Shown here piece after piece: positions 50,483 to 59,932 of a DNA stretch of 64,000 nucleotides. Positions within the stretch are counted from its first letter, which is position 1, and every line of letters begins with the position of its first letter. The notes beneath the pieces are model-generated. The model saw only the letters and a program-made list of their open reading frames with translations, was not told where the DNA came from and did no database searches. Both the position numbers and the translations under genes were made by a program. The stretch comes from Cystobacter fuscus DSM 2262 (GTDB taxonomy: Bacteria > Myxococcota > Myxococcia > Myxococcales > Myxococcaceae), in assembly GCF_000335475.2 (NCBI RefSeq), contig NZ_ANAH02000066.1, forward strand, positions 372,001 through 436,000, in the 5' to 3' direction.

Positions 50483-51082
50483 TCAGTGGAGCGAGCCGCG
50501 CTGGTAGGTGCCCACCAGTTCACCAAACCCCAGCACGTGACCCTTCATCTGGCGCAGGAGCGCGGAGCGTCCCGGACGCGAGCCGAGGTGGATCTCACGG
50601 TCCAGGGCGAAGAGCTGGAAGTGGTAGTGGTGCGCGCTGTCGCCACGGGGCGGCGAGCAGCCCACCCAGCCGGTGCGCAGCAGCGTCGTGCGGCCCGTCT
50701 CGACCCTCGCCGCCTGCTCCTTGCTCAGCAGGATGCCCAGGCTGCGCGCATCCGGGGGCATGAGGGCGATCCAATGCACGAAGGGCTGGGGCGTGGGCGC
50801 GTCGGGATCCTCGGCGATGAGGACGAGCGAGCGCGTTCCTTCGGGCACGTCCCGCCACAACAAGGGCGGGGTGAGGTTGTCTCCATCCGCGGTGTACCGG
50901 CTGGGAATGGGCCCGCCCGGGTTGAAGGCCACGGAGTCCATGGGGATGACCACCGGCAGTCCGCGCACACCGAGCCGGGAGGACACGAGCCGCTCGGCTC
51001 CCGCCCTGACCGACGAGCGGCCTCCGAGGAGGAGATGGGGAACTCCCGTCAGCAATGCCCGAACCGTATGACCGATTTCCAT
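50483..51082 (-). CDS. YbhB/YbcL-family (phosphatidylethanolamine-binding protein-like) protein
   Basis: 199 residues from ATG 51082. Contains the PEBP signature: DGDNLTPPLLWRDVPEGTRSLVLIAEDPDAP and FVHWIALMPPDAR, plus HHYHFQLFALD near the end. Most bacterial members are cytosolic or periplasmic proteins of unknown function that bind anionic ligands. The first 45 residues (RALLTGVPHLLLGGRSSVRAG) are an N-terminal extension without a signal peptide. It is a single gene between a sensor kinase and a YfbK-like lipoprotein gene on the same strand. Confidence 0.88.
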   Translation of the reverse strand: MEIGHTVRALLTGVPHLLLGGRSSVRAGAERLVSSRLGVRGLPVVIPMDSVAFNPGGPIPSRYTADGDNLTPPLLWRDVPEGTRSLVLIAEDPDAPTPQPFVHWIALMPPDARSLGILLSKEQAARVETGRTTLLRTGWVGCSPPRGDSAHHYHFQLFALDREIHLGSRPGRSALLRQMKGHVLGFGELVGTYQRGSLH

Positions 51083-51198
51083 GGATGAAGCCTCCCGTGA
51101 CAACCTTGGCTTCACCCCCGCCGTGAAGCAGCGACACGGCGGGTGGGCGAGAGCCTTCCTGGCTGGTGTTCCAGGGAGCTCTCCGGGCGCATGGGCGT

Positions 51199-53034
51199 TC
51201 AGCGGGCGTCGCGGGCCGTGGCGCCGAGCAGTCCACGCGCCTGGGTGACGAGCCGGGTGAATTCCACCCGGTCGGACTGCGCCTCGGTGGCGCCCTCGGC
51301 GAGCTTCTGGACCGTGGCGAGGCTCCACTCCTTCGCGCTCGGACTCCCCCGGAGCACGTCCGCGGTGGCCGCCACCGCCAGGGCGAAGCGGAAGTCGGCG
51401 GAGGCCGCGTCGAGCGAGGGGCGCATCATCTTCGGCTCGAAGGGGAAGGCCTGTTCGGCGGCCTCGGTGCCGGTGGGGGTCTTCGCGCGGATGCGCACCG
51501 TGCCGAGCGCCGCCTGGGGCTGGGTGAGCTCCACCTCGTAGAGCGCGGTGACGCTGTGGCCGGCGCCAATCTCGCCCGCGTCCACCTTGTCCTCGCGGAA
51601 GTCCTGGTCGGCGATGTTCCGGTTCTCGTAGCCTACCAGCCGGTAGCGGCGCACCACCTTGGGGTCGAACTCCACCTGCACCTTCACGTCCTTGGCGATG
51701 ACCTCCAGGGTGCCGGTGAGCTGCTGCTCGAAGACCTTGCGCGCTTCCTTGTGGCTGTCGATGTAGAAGCAGTTGCCGTTGCCCTTGTCGGCGAGCTTCT
51801 CCATCAGGTCATCCCGGTAGTTGCCCATGCCGAAGCCGATGGCCGACAGGGTGACGCCTTCCTTCACGTAGCCCTCGATGCCGCGCAGCATGGTGTCCGC
51901 GGAGAGGTTGGGGCCGATGTTGGCGTCGCCATCCGTGAGCACCACCACGCGCGACACCACGCGGCCCGAGGCCTTCTTCACCGCGTGCTTGTAGGCCATC
52001 TCCATGCCCGAGCCCATGGCGGTGCCGCCCCCGGACTCCAGCGAGTCGATGGCCTGGTAGATGCGCTCCAGGTCCGTCGCCGCGGTGGGCGACAGCACGT
52101 CCCGGGTGCTCCCCGCGTAGGTGACGATCGCCACCGTGTCGTTCTCGTTGAGGTTCTTCACCGCGATCTTCATCGCCTCCTTGGCCAGCGGCAGCTTGTC
52201 CGGCTGGCTCATGGAGCCACTGGTGTCCACGAGGAAGACGAGGTGCGCGGGCTTGCGCTGCGAGCGCGAGACGACCTTGCCCTGGATGCCCACGCGCACG
52301 AAGTGCCGGCCCTGGGCGAAGGGGGAAGGCGCGCCTTCCAGGTGCACGCGGAAGGCGCCCTCCTCGGGCGGGGCGTAGCGGTACTTGAAGTAGTTGACGA
52401 ACTCCTCCACCCGCACCGCCGCGCCCGGGGGCAGCGAGCCCTGGGTGAGATAGCGGCGGGCCACCGTGTACGAGGCCGTGTCCACGTCCACCGCGAAGGT
52501 GGAGAGCCTGTCCGCGGCGGTCTCGGTGAAGGCGTTGGGCGTGTGCTCGGCGAAGGTGTTGCCCGGCGACACGGGCTCGGGGGCGTGGGGCATCCCGCGA
52601 GTGGTCAGCTTCGCGGGGCCGGGTTTCGCGACGCGCTTCATCTCCATGGGGGCGGCGGAGGCGGCGGAGGACTGGGGAACGATGGCCACCCCGCCGAGCG
52701 CGCCGCTGGAGGCCCCGCTCACCCTCCCCGCGCTGTCGGCCGCGTCTGCTTCCACCTCGGCGGGTGCCGCCTCGACCTCCATCTGGGGCGCGCGGCGAGC
52801 AGGGGCGCGGACTTCGTGCTGCTCGAGCTTCTTGCTGGCGGGCGCGGGCGCCGCCGCGAACTGCGGCTCGGGCGAGGGGGGAGGAGGGCTGTCGGCGAGG
52901 ACTTCCTTCCGCGCGACCTCCTTGCCCTGGATGACCGCGGCGGGGTTGGAGGACGTGCTGCATCCGGAAACGAGGCTCAGGGCGAGGGCGGCGCCTCCCC
53001 AACGGCTCAGGGGGTTGGGCTTGGAAGTGGACAT
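51199..53034 (-). CDS. YfbK-like von Willebrand factor A lipoprotein
   Basis: 611 residues. Lipobox SLVSGC at Cys25 anchors it to the envelope. A Pro/Ala-rich linker leads to a YfbK N-terminal region (TFAEHTPNAFTETAADRLSTF, DVDTASYTVARRYL). The VWA domain has a complete MIDAS, starting DTSGSMS at Asp270, with TDGDANIGPN following. The C-terminal DUF3520-like part (VRIRAKTPTGTEAAEQAFPF) is intact. These proteins are widespread and of unknown role, thought to be surface adhesins or complex scaffolds. It is downstream of the DUF1624 gene with a 33-base gap and likely shares its transcript. Confidence 0.9.
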   Translation of the reverse strand: MSTSKPNPLSRWGGAALALSLVSGCSTSSNPAAVIQGKEVARKEVLADSPPPPSPEPQFAAAPAPASKKLEQHEVRAPARRAPQMEVEAAPAEVEADAADSAGRVSGASSGALGGVAIVPQSSAASAAPMEMKRVAKPGPAKLTTRGMPHAPEPVSPGNTFAEHTPNAFTETAADRLSTFAVDVDTASYTVARRYLTQGSLPPGAAVRVEEFVNYFKYRYAPPEEGAFRVHLEGAPSPFAQGRHFVRVGIQGKVVSRSQRKPAHLVFLVDTSGSMSQPDKLPLAKEAMKIAVKNLNENDTVAIVTYAGSTRDVLSPTAATDLERIYQAIDSLESGGGTAMGSGMEMAYKHAVKKASGRVVSRVVVLTDGDANIGPNLSADTMLRGIEGYVKEGVTLSAIGFGMGNYRDDLMEKLADKGNGNCFYIDSHKEARKVFEQQLTGTLEVIAKDVKVQVEFDPKVVRRYRLVGYENRNIADQDFREDKVDAGEIGAGHSVTALYEVELTQPQAALGTVRIRAKTPTGTEAAEQAFPFEPKMMRPSLDAASADFRFALAVAATADVLRGSPSAKEWSLATVQKLAEGATEAQSDRVEFTRLVTQARGLLGATARDAR

Positions 53035-53067
53035 GGGCCCTGCAAACGCACCAGCCTCGCGTTCGAT

Positions 53068-54165
53068 CTACCGGGGTCGCGCGAATTCTTCCCCGCGACC
53101 CTCCCGGGTGGCTCGGGAGAGGAGCCGCCGCAGCGGGAGGTCGCGCACGACGTCCAGGCCCTGACACAGCGCGTACGTCAGCAGCATGAGCAGCCCCGTC
53201 AGCAGGGCATACTGTCCCCACCCGCAGCGGTTGCCCCACACCACCTCGAAGCTGAAGCCGAAGACGTGGAAGTAGAGCAGCCCCAGGTGGATGACGTACG
53301 CGGACAGGGACGAGGAGCCGAAGGACTCCACGAAGCGGCGGAGCCGCGAGGGGGCTCCCTCCGAGCCCCGCCATGCCTCCAGCGCCACCAAGACGAGCAG
53401 CGGGATGCACACCCACAGCCAGCGCTCGGCCGCGTTGGAGGGGTTGGTGACGTAGAAGTGGTGGTCCGGGTAGAGGGCCTTGAGGGGCCGCGCGGCGTAC
53501 GAGCCGGCCAGCCCGAGCCCGATGAGCAGCAGCAGGGCCCTCACGAGTCCCGAGCGGCCCTGCTCTCCGGTGACGGCCCCCGCGTACGCGCCGAGCCAGG
53601 CGAAGCCGAGCCAGGGCAACAAGGGGAACACCGCCCCGGTGGACTTGTTGAGCAGGAAGGCCCAGGGCCCGCTCACGTCCTCGCCCAGGGGCGAGAGGAA
53701 GAAGGTGATGAACGCCAGGGCCAGGGTCACCCCGCGCAGCACGCGGGGCCGCGAGGCCAGTGCCGCGCCCACGCCCAGCAGGAGCAACAGCGACAGCCCC
53801 ACGCAGTGCAGGATGTCCAGGCGCAAGAGCCACCGCGGCTCACGGAACACGGGAAACCACATCCAATTGACGAGCGTGGCCGCGCCGAGCACCTGGAGGA
53901 TGCGCCGCAGGTTGCGCCCGAGCCGCTCGACGCGCTTGCCGCTCGCGGTGCTGCGCACCAGCAGCATCGCGAGCGCGAAGCCCGCGGAGAAGAGGAAGGC
54001 CGGGGCCACCACGCCGTCCGCCCGGAGCAACTCCCTCGCCGCCGGGCTCACGCGCAGGTCCGGCCGCAGCAGCACGAACGCGTGGCATTGGATCATCATC
54101 AGCACGGCGAGTCCACGCAGCCAGTCGATGGCGCGCACCCGCTCGGGGGCATGCGGAGGGCTCAT
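53068..54165 (-). CDS. DUF1624/HGSNAT-type acyltransferase membrane protein
   Basis: 365 residues from ATG 54165. About nine or ten hydrophobic helices. The N-terminal signature RVRAIDWLRGLAVLMMIQCHAF with RxxxxDxLRG and the catalytic His is that of heparan-alpha-glucosaminide N-acetyltransferase-like (DUF1624) proteins. It probably moves an acyl group across the inner membrane onto a sugar or other acceptor. Its start overlaps the stop of the DUF3105 gene by four bases (ATGA), indicating coupled translation. Confidence 0.85.
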   Translation of the reverse strand: MSPPHAPERVRAIDWLRGLAVLMMIQCHAFVLLRPDLRVSPAARELLRADGVVAPAFLFSAGFALAMLLVRSTASGKRVERLGRNLRRILQVLGAATLVNWMWFPVFREPRWLLRLDILHCVGLSLLLLLGVGAALASRPRVLRGVTLALAFITFFLSPLGEDVSGPWAFLLNKSTGAVFPLLPWLGFAWLGAYAGAVTGEQGRSGLVRALLLLIGLGLAGSYAARPLKALYPDHHFYVTNPSNAAERWLWVCIPLLVLVALEAWRGSEGAPSRLRRFVESFGSSSLSAYVIHLGLLYFHVFGFSFEVVWGNRCGWGQYALLTGLLMLLTYALCQGLDVVRDLPLRRLLSRATREGRGEEFARPR

Positions 54166-54698
54166 GGAAGGCAGGACAGCTCGGGTTCGGGGGCGCCCTG
54201 GTCCTGCAGGCGCAGCAGGCAGCGCAGGGCCGTGGGGTCCGGCGCGTCCGCGCTCCAGGAGCGCCGCCACAGCACGGCGGCCACGCGCGTGGGGATGCGC
54301 GAGTCCGGCGCGACGAGGGCACGCACCACGCCATTGCTTCCCACGCGGGCCTCCTTCTGGAGTTGCGTCAGCGTGGCGACGATCTCGGGGCAGCCCTCGG
54401 GGCAGTTGTAGAGGAAGACGGCGTGCCCGTGCTCCAGGTTGTGCACCCACATGCACCGGTTGGGCTCGGCGTCGTACACCCGGCAGCCCAGGGTGTTCGC
54501 GCAATGCAGCCCGCTGGTGGGCGGGTTCAGGCCGTCCCCGCACTGGGTGCTCGAGCAGGACACGTGCTGGGTGCTCGCGGGGGCGGGGGAGAGCGGAAAG
54601 TCATAGGGTGCACACTCCGCGTCGTCGGAAAGACTCGGGCCGCACGCGGAGAGGGAAACCCACGACAGGAGGTGGACGAGACGGAGGGGCGACGACAT
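54162..54698 (-). CDS. DUF3105-domain lipoprotein
   Basis: 178 residues. Lipobox SLSACG anchors it. The DUF3105 core is visible: NPPTSGLHCANTLGCRVYD, then MWVHNLEHGHAVFLYNC. The conserved His residues in GLH and HNLEHGH, and several Cys residues, suggest metal or disulphide chemistry. The function is unknown. The gene overlaps the following DUF1624 gene by four bases, so the pair is likely a functional unit. Confidence 0.85.
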   Translation of the reverse strand: MSSPLRLVHLLSWVSLSACGPSLSDDAECAPYDFPLSPAPASTQHVSCSSTQCGDGLNPPTSGLHCANTLGCRVYDAEPNRCMWVHNLEHGHAVFLYNCPEGCPEIVATLTQLQKEARVGSNGVVRALVAPDSRIPTRVAAVLWRRSWSADAPDPTALRCLLRLQDQGAPEPELSCLP

Positions 54699-54816
54699 CC
54701 AGGCGGTCTTATCGCATCCCGCGGGGAGATGGGGGCGTCACCTGGAGGAGCGCCGGGAAGCGCGGACGCCGAGAAGGGTTGCATCCGGATCCCGTTCCTC
54801 TAGCGTTCGCCCCCTC

Positions 54817-56739
54817 ATGACTCCCACCCCGCTCCGTTCCTTGTTCCTGCGCGCGGCCCTCCTGGCCATGCCGCTCGCCGCCTCGGCTGGCTGCGCGTCC
54901 TCGGCCCATGGCTCCACGGCCGCTTCCTCCGAGGCCGCTCCCGGCGCGACCCCCGCGACGGTCCCTCCCCAGTCCGCCACCACGCAGGCAGACTTGGCGT
55001 CCCTCACCGCGGAGGACGCGCGCCAGTTCGCCACTCGCGTGAATGACGAGCTCAAGCGCTTGTGGGTGAAGCAGGCCACGGCCGATTGGATCAAGTCCAC
55101 CTACATCACCGACGACACGGAGCGCAACTCGGCGAGCGTCAACGAGGAGGTGATGGCCTACCTCAGCCAGGCCATCCCGCAGGCCGCGCGCTTCAAGGAC
55201 GTGAAGGGGGTGGATGCGGAGTCCGCGCGCGTGCTGCGGCTGCTGCGGCTGTCCTCCATGCTGCCCGCGCCGAACGAGCCGGCGCAGCGCGCGGAGCTGG
55301 CGTCCATCGCCGCGAAGCTCGAGGGCCTCTACGGCAAGGGCAAGTATTGCGGCAAGGATGGCAAGGGGGCCTGCAAGGACCTGGGCGAGCTGTCCGACGT
55401 CATGGCCACCAACCGTGACTACAACACGCTGCTGGAGGCGTGGGTGGGCTGGCACACCATCTCCCAGCCCATGCGTCCGCTCTACGAGCGCCTGGTGACG
55501 CTGTCCAACGCGGGCGCCCAGGAGATCGACTTCAAGGACACGGGGGCGCTGTGGCGCTCGAACTACGACATGCCGCCCGAGGCCTTCGAGCAGGAGGCCC
55601 AGCGGCTGTGGGGGCAGGTGAAGCCCCTCTATGACGACCTGCACTGCTACGTGCGCGCCCGCCTGGCCAAACAATACGGCGAGGACAAGGTGCCCGCGGG
55701 CAAGGCCATTCCCGCGCACCTCTTGGGCAACATGTGGGCGCAGGAGTGGAACAACATCTATGGCCTCGTGGAGCCCTACAAGGGCCAGCCCAGTCTGGAC
55801 GTGGACGCGGAGCTGAAGAAGCAGAAGTACGACGCCCTGCGCATGGTGAAGCTGGGCGAGGGGTTCTTCACCTCGCTGGGCCTCAAGCCCCTGCCGGAGA
55901 CGTTCTGGCAGAACTCGCAGTTCACCAAGCCGAGGGATCGCGAGGTGGTGTGCCATGCCAGCGCGTGGGACGTCACCTACAACAACGACTTGCGCATCAA
56001 GATGTGCATCAAGCCCACCGAGGAGGACCTGGTCACCATCCACCACGAGCTGGGGCACAACTACTACTACACGTATTACTACAAGCTGCCGGTGCTCTTT
56101 CAGCAGGGCGCCAATGATGGCTTTCACGAGGCCATCGGTGATGCCATCACCCTGTCCATCACCCCGAGCTATCTCAAACAGATGGGCCTGTTGAAGGACG
56201 TGCCCACGGGGGAGAAGGGCCTCATCAACCTGCAGATGAAGGACGCGATGGAGAAGGTGGCCTTCCTGCCCTTCGGCCTGCTGGTGGACCAGTGGCGCTG
56301 GGAGGTGTTCTCCGGGCGGGTGAAGCCGGCGGACTACAACGCTTCCTGGTGGGCGCTGCGCGAGAAGTACCAGGGCGTGCGCGCGCCGGTGGAGCGCTCG
56401 GAGAAGGACTTCGACGCGGGCGCCAAGTACCACGTCCCCGCCAACGTGCCCTACACGCGCTACTTCCTGGCGCGCATCCTCCAATTCCAGTTCCACCGCG
56501 CGCTCTGCCAGGCCGCCGGCCACCAGGGCCCGCTGCACGAGTGCTCCATCTATGGCAACAAGGAGGCTGGCAAACGGCTCCAGGCCATGCTGGAGCTGGG
56601 CGCGAGCAAGCCCTGGCCCGAGGCGCTCGCGGCGCTCACCGGTCAGCGCGACATGGACGCTTCGGCCATGCTGGAATACTTCACTCCGCTGCGTCGCTGG
56701 CTGCAGGAGCAGAACAAGGGACAGCAGTGCGGTTGGTAA
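54817..56739 (+). CDS. Peptidyl-dipeptidase, M2 (angiotensin-converting enzyme) family lipoprotein
   Basis: 640 residues. A lipobox at about Cys26 (ASAGCASS) follows a Sec signal. The zinc motif HHELGH is at residues 409-414 (HELGH from 410), with the third ligand Glu438 in GFHEAIGDAI, the M2 spacing. Other M2 hallmarks are WRSNYDMPPEAFEQEAQRLW and MWAQEWNNIYGLV near the active site, plus the Tyr-rich NYYYTYYYKLP. It removes dipeptides from C-termini of peptides outside the cytoplasm. A second gluzincin lipoprotein gene lies 418 bases downstream. A small hairpin (GGCTGG/CCAGCC, 56799-56817) follows. Confidence 0.95.
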   Translation: MTPTPLRSLFLRAALLAMPLAASAGCASSAHGSTAASSEAAPGATPATVPPQSATTQADLASLTAEDARQFATRVNDELKRLWVKQATADWIKSTYITDDTERNSASVNEEVMAYLSQAIPQAARFKDVKGVDAESARVLRLLRLSSMLPAPNEPAQRAELASIAAKLEGLYGKGKYCGKDGKGACKDLGELSDVMATNRDYNTLLEAWVGWHTISQPMRPLYERLVTLSNAGAQEIDFKDTGALWRSNYDMPPEAFEQEAQRLWGQVKPLYDDLHCYVRARLAKQYGEDKVPAGKAIPAHLLGNMWAQEWNNIYGLVEPYKGQPSLDVDAELKKQKYDALRMVKLGEGFFTSLGLKPLPETFWQNSQFTKPRDREVVCHASAWDVTYNNDLRIKMCIKPTEEDLVTIHHELGHNYYYTYYYKLPVLFQQGANDGFHEAIGDAITLSITPSYLKQMGLLKDVPTGEKGLINLQMKDAMEKVAFLPFGLLVDQWRWEVFSGRVKPADYNASWWALREKYQGVRAPVERSEKDFDAGAKYHVPANVPYTRYFLARILQFQFHRALCQAAGHQGPLHECSIYGNKEAGKRLQAMLELGASKPWPEALAALTGQRDMDASAMLEYFTPLRRWLQEQNKGQQCGW

Positions 56740-56867
56740 GTCCAGGCAGACCACCCGGTAGACAGGCCTGAAGCACTGGCTTACATTGGTTGCCGCTTGG
56801 CTGGGCTTTCTCCAGCCGGGACCTGGCGGCGACGGTCCGCGCGGGTGTCGACGGAAGAAGAGTGCAA

Positions 56868-57071
56868 ATGGCGACTGGTACCGTGAAGTGGTTCAACGAT
56901 GCGAAGGGCTTTGGATTCATCACGCAGGACGGCGGTGGCGAGGACGTGTTCTGCCACCACACCGCCATCCAGGTGGATGGGTTCCGCACCCTGGCCGAGG
57001 GCCAGCAGGTGGAGTTCGAGGTGACCCGCGGCCCCAAGGGCTTGCAGGCGCAGAACGTTCGCCCGGTGTAA
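56868..57071 (+). CDS. Cold-shock-domain protein
   Basis: 67 residues from ATG 56868. A complete cold-shock domain: [18 protein letters not shown] with RNP1 (KGFGFI) and RNP2 (VFCHHTAI), then [20 protein letters not shown]2 usually reads VFVHxxAI; here VFCHHTAI has Cys instead of Val. It binds single-stranded RNA and DNA and acts as an RNA chaperone. A good terminator follows at 57103. The leader of about 100 bases is typical for cold-regulated translation but no classical cold box is recognised. Confidence 0.93.
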   Translation: MATGTVKWFNDAKGFGFITQDGGGEDVFCHHTAIQVDGFRTLAEGQQVEFEVTRGPKGLQAQNVRPV

Positions 57072-57102
57072 CGCTGAAGCACTTCCTCAGCTGTTCCCCA
57101 TA

Positions 57103-57143
57103 AAAAGGGTCCGGTCCGATGGGATCGGACCCTTTTCTTCTTT
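57103..57143 (+). terminator. Intrinsic terminator after the cold-shock gene
   Basis: AAAAGGGTCCG (57103-57113) pairs with CGGACCCTTTT (57126-57136) over 11 bases, with a 12-base loop that can fold further, then CTTCTTT. It lies 32 bases after the stop and is the clearest terminator of the window. Confidence 0.92.
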
Positions 57144-57156
57144 CCGGAGTCTCCGC

Positions 57157-59265
57157 GTGTCCTCGCGCTCGAAGTCCTGGTTCCGCGCCCCCCGCGCGTC
57201 CGTGGCCGCCCTGCTCACCTGTCTGGGTTGTGCCTCGGGTTCATCCGCCGTCTCCTCCCGTCCGTCTTCCCCGGAGGCCCCGTCCATGAAGTCCTCCCCC
57301 TCGCGTCCGGAGCTGGTGGCCCGGCTCGTCGCCCGCCATGGCGAGGCGCACCGGGCCCGCATCGAGCGCGGCGTGGCGCAGGTGGCCGCGCTGTGGCGCG
57401 AGGAGGATGGTGACCTGGAGGCCTTCGTCACCGAGTACTTCATCCCCGACGAGGCGGCGCTCGACGCCACCCTGGCCCGGTTGGAGCAGGCGTTCGAGCA
57501 GCTCGATGGGCACCTGAACGAGGTGGGCCGGGAGCTGCGGCGCCCCACGGATCTGGACCTGGGGCCGTTGCTTCCAGTGGATGCGTTGCTCGCCGCCTAT
57601 GATCCGAGCGCGCACGTCACCGAGGACTTGTTCCGCGCGAAGGTGGGCTTCGTGGCGCTGCTCAACTTCCCGCTCACCACGCTCGCCGAGCGCATGGAGC
57701 AGGGCCCGGGCTACACGCGCCGCCAATGGGCGGAAGTGCGGCTCACGGGCCGCTTCAGCAGCCGCGTGCCCGCCGAGGTGCGGCAGGAGGCGACGCGCGC
57801 GAGCGCGGCCGCGGACCTCTACATCGCCGAGTACAACCTCTGGATGCACCACCTGGTGGACGCCCAGGGACGCCGGCTGTTTCCCAAGGGCATGCGGCTC
57901 ATCAGCCACTGGAACCTGCGCGACGAGCTGAAGTCGCGCTACGCGGATCCGGACGGCGTGGCGAAGCAGCGGATGATCATCCAGGTGATGAGCCGCATCG
58001 TCACGCAGACGATTCCCGCGGCGGTCATCGACAATCCGCGCGTGGATTGGGATCCCTTCACCAACACGGTGAAGGCGGCGCCCGCGGAGGAGGTGGAGGC
58101 GGACGCGCCCCAGCGTCCGGTGGGGGTGGATGGAGCGCGCGAGGACGACGTGCGCTACGCGAAGCTGCTGGCGCACTTCCACGCGGCGCGCAAGCAGGAC
58201 CCCTACGTGCCGGTGGCGCCCACGGCGATTGCCCGGAGCTTCGAGCTGGCACGGGAGCTGCCCGAGGCCCGGGTGAAGGCGCTGTTGGAGCAGGTGCTCA
58301 CCTCGCCGCTGGTGCCCCGGGTGGCGAAGGTCATCGAGCAGCGTCTGGGCCGCAAGCTCGAGCCGCAGGAGCTGTGGTACGCCGGCTTCAAGGCGAACGC
58401 GACGCGCCCCGAGGCGGAGCTGGATGCGCTCACGCGCAAGCGCTACCCGAACGCGGAGGCCTACGCCCGGGACATGCCCCGCCTGCTCCAGGGGCTGGGG
58501 TTCTCCAAGGAGAAGGCCACCTTCCTCGCCGAGCACATCCGGGTGGACCCGGCGCGCGGCGCGGGCCATGCGATGCAGGCGGCGCGGCGCGGCGACTTCC
58601 CCCGGCTGCGCACGCGCGTGGGCCCGGGCGGCATGGACTACAAGGGCTACAACATCGCGGTGCACGAGATGGGGCACAACGTGGAGCAGGTGTTCTCGCT
58701 CTACAACGTGGACCACACGCTGCTCGCGGGCGTGCCCAACAATGCCTTCACCGAGGCGCTCGCCTTCGTCTTCCAGGCACGGGACATGGAGCTGCTCGGC
58801 ATGGCGAAACCCGACGCCGCGAGCGAGCGTGAGCGGGTACTCAACGACTTCTGGCAGACGTGGGAGATCGCCGGCGTGGCGCTGGTGGACATCGCGGTCT
58901 GGCATTGGATGTACGAGCACCCGGACGCCACGCCCGCGAGCCTGCGCGAGGCGGTGGTGCGCATCGCCCAGGAGACGTGGGATCGCTACTACGCGCCCGT
59001 GCTGGGAGGGCAGGGCACGCCGCTGCTGGGCATCTACAGCCACATGATCTCCTACCCGCTGTACCTGGCGGACTACCCGCTGGGGCACCTCATCGCCTTC
59101 CAGATCGAGGAGCACCTGCAGAAGTCCGGCAAGCTGGGCGCGGAGTTCGAGCGGATGGCGAGTCAGGGTGCCCTGACTCCCGATGTGTGGATGACGAAGG
59201 CCACGGGCGCGCCGGTGAGCGCCGAGCCCCTGCTGCACGCCACGGAGAAGGCGCTCGGCCAGTGA
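57157..59265 (+). CDS. Secreted gluzincin metallopeptidase-like lipoprotein
   Basis: 702 residues from GTG 57157. A lipobox (LLTCLGCAS, Cys25) follows a short signal. The zinc motif HEMGH is at residues 503-507, and Glu533 in NNAFTEALAFVF is a plausible third ligand. The N-terminal 300 residues are helical. Overall it is like oligopeptidase-type gluzincins (M3/M49-like), but I cannot name a family. TIPAAVIDNPRVDWDPFTN and NIAVHEMGHNVEQVF are distinctive. It lies 13 bases after the cold-shock terminator and converges on the TetR gene with a four-base gap. It probably degrades peptides outside the cell together with the M2 enzyme. Confidence 0.72.
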   Translation: MSSRSKSWFRAPRASVAALLTCLGCASGSSAVSSRPSSPEAPSMKSSPSRPELVARLVARHGEAHRARIERGVAQVAALWREEDGDLEAFVTEYFIPDEAALDATLARLEQAFEQLDGHLNEVGRELRRPTDLDLGPLLPVDALLAAYDPSAHVTEDLFRAKVGFVALLNFPLTTLAERMEQGPGYTRRQWAEVRLTGRFSSRVPAEVRQEATRASAAADLYIAEYNLWMHHLVDAQGRRLFPKGMRLISHWNLRDELKSRYADPDGVAKQRMIIQVMSRIVTQTIPAAVIDNPRVDWDPFTNTVKAAPAEEVEADAPQRPVGVDGAREDDVRYAKLLAHFHAARKQDPYVPVAPTAIARSFELARELPEARVKALLEQVLTSPLVPRVAKVIEQRLGRKLEPQELWYAGFKANATRPEAELDALTRKRYPNAEAYARDMPRLLQGLGFSKEKATFLAEHIRVDPARGAGHAMQAARRGDFPRLRTRVGPGGMDYKGYNIAVHEMGHNVEQVFSLYNVDHTLLAGVPNNAFTEALAFVFQARDMELLGMAKPDAASERERVLNDFWQTWEIAGVALVDIAVWHWMYEHPDATPASLREAVVRIAQETWDRYYAPVLGGQGTPLLGIYSHMISYPLYLADYPLGHLIAFQIEEHLQKSGKLGAEFERMASQGALTPDVWMTKATGAPVSAEPLLHATEKALGQ

Positions 59266-59269
59266 GCGG

Positions 59270-59893
59270 TCAGCGCGTCCCGGTGGCGGCCTGCTCGGAG
59301 AGCGCGAGCAGGCCGCCGAGGGTCATGGCGATGAGCCGCTCGAGGTAGTCCGGCGGAGTGGCTTGCCCCGTCACGATCACCCGCCAGTAGAGCGGGGCGC
59401 CGAGCAGATCCAGGGCGAGGTCGACATCGAGTTCGGGTGACAGCTCGCCCCGGTCCATGGCCCGGCGCAGCAGCTCCTGGGCCCGGGCGCGCCGTCCCTG
59501 TTGGATTCCCGTGCGCACCGCCGAGGAGAGCGCCGGTGTGCGCCGCATCTCCGCGTGCATGTCCGGCAGGATGCGCGTGATGAGCGGCCGGCGCAGCAGG
59601 GCCCGGGTCTGCTCGAGGAGGGCCGCGACGTCGCCGCGCAGCGACCCCGTGTCCGGTATGTCGATCAGATCGGTGCCGACCTCGGCGAGCAGCTCCGACA
59701 CCATCTCCAGCTTCGAGGGCCAGCGCCGGTAGATGGCCGCCTTGCCCACCCCGGCGCGCTTCGCCACCGCCTCGATGCTCAGCGCCGCATACCCCGTCTT
59801 CGCCAGCTCGCGGAACAGCGCGCGGGTGATGGCGGCGGTGACGTCGGCCTGGAGCACCGCGGCTCCGGCCACCTTCCTCTCCGTTCTTCGCAT
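59270..59893 (-). CDS. TetR-family transcriptional regulator
   Basis: 207 residues from ATG 59893, which has AAGGAG upstream; a longer frame from 59950 lacks a site. The HTH is classical: LFRELAKTGYAALSIEAVAKRAGVGKAAIYRRW. The C-terminal domain (TRALLRRPLITRILPDMHAEM) is the TetR_C type seen in regulators of oxidoreductase genes. It is divergent from the SnoaL-NmrA genes and overlapping promoters with a palindrome lie between, so it probably represses both directions. Confidence 0.9.
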   Translation of the reverse strand: MRRTERKVAGAAVLQADVTAAITRALFRELAKTGYAALSIEAVAKRAGVGKAAIYRRWPSKLEMVSELLAEVGTDLIDIPDTGSLRGDVAALLEQTRALLRRPLITRILPDMHAEMRRTPALSSAVRTGIQQGRRARAQELLRRAMDRGELSPELDVDLALDLLGAPLYWRVIVTGQATPPDYLERLIAMTLGGLLALSEQAATGTR

Positions 59894-59932
59894 GGGCTTC
59901 TCCTTCGTCGTCTTCACGTTACGACGATACGC

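Noticed and set aside
56799..56817. Hairpin GGCTGG/CCAGCC before the cold-shock gene as an RNA thermometer
   Set aside because: Only six base pairs and 50 bases from the start; not enough to claim a thermometer. It may simply end the peptidase transcript.
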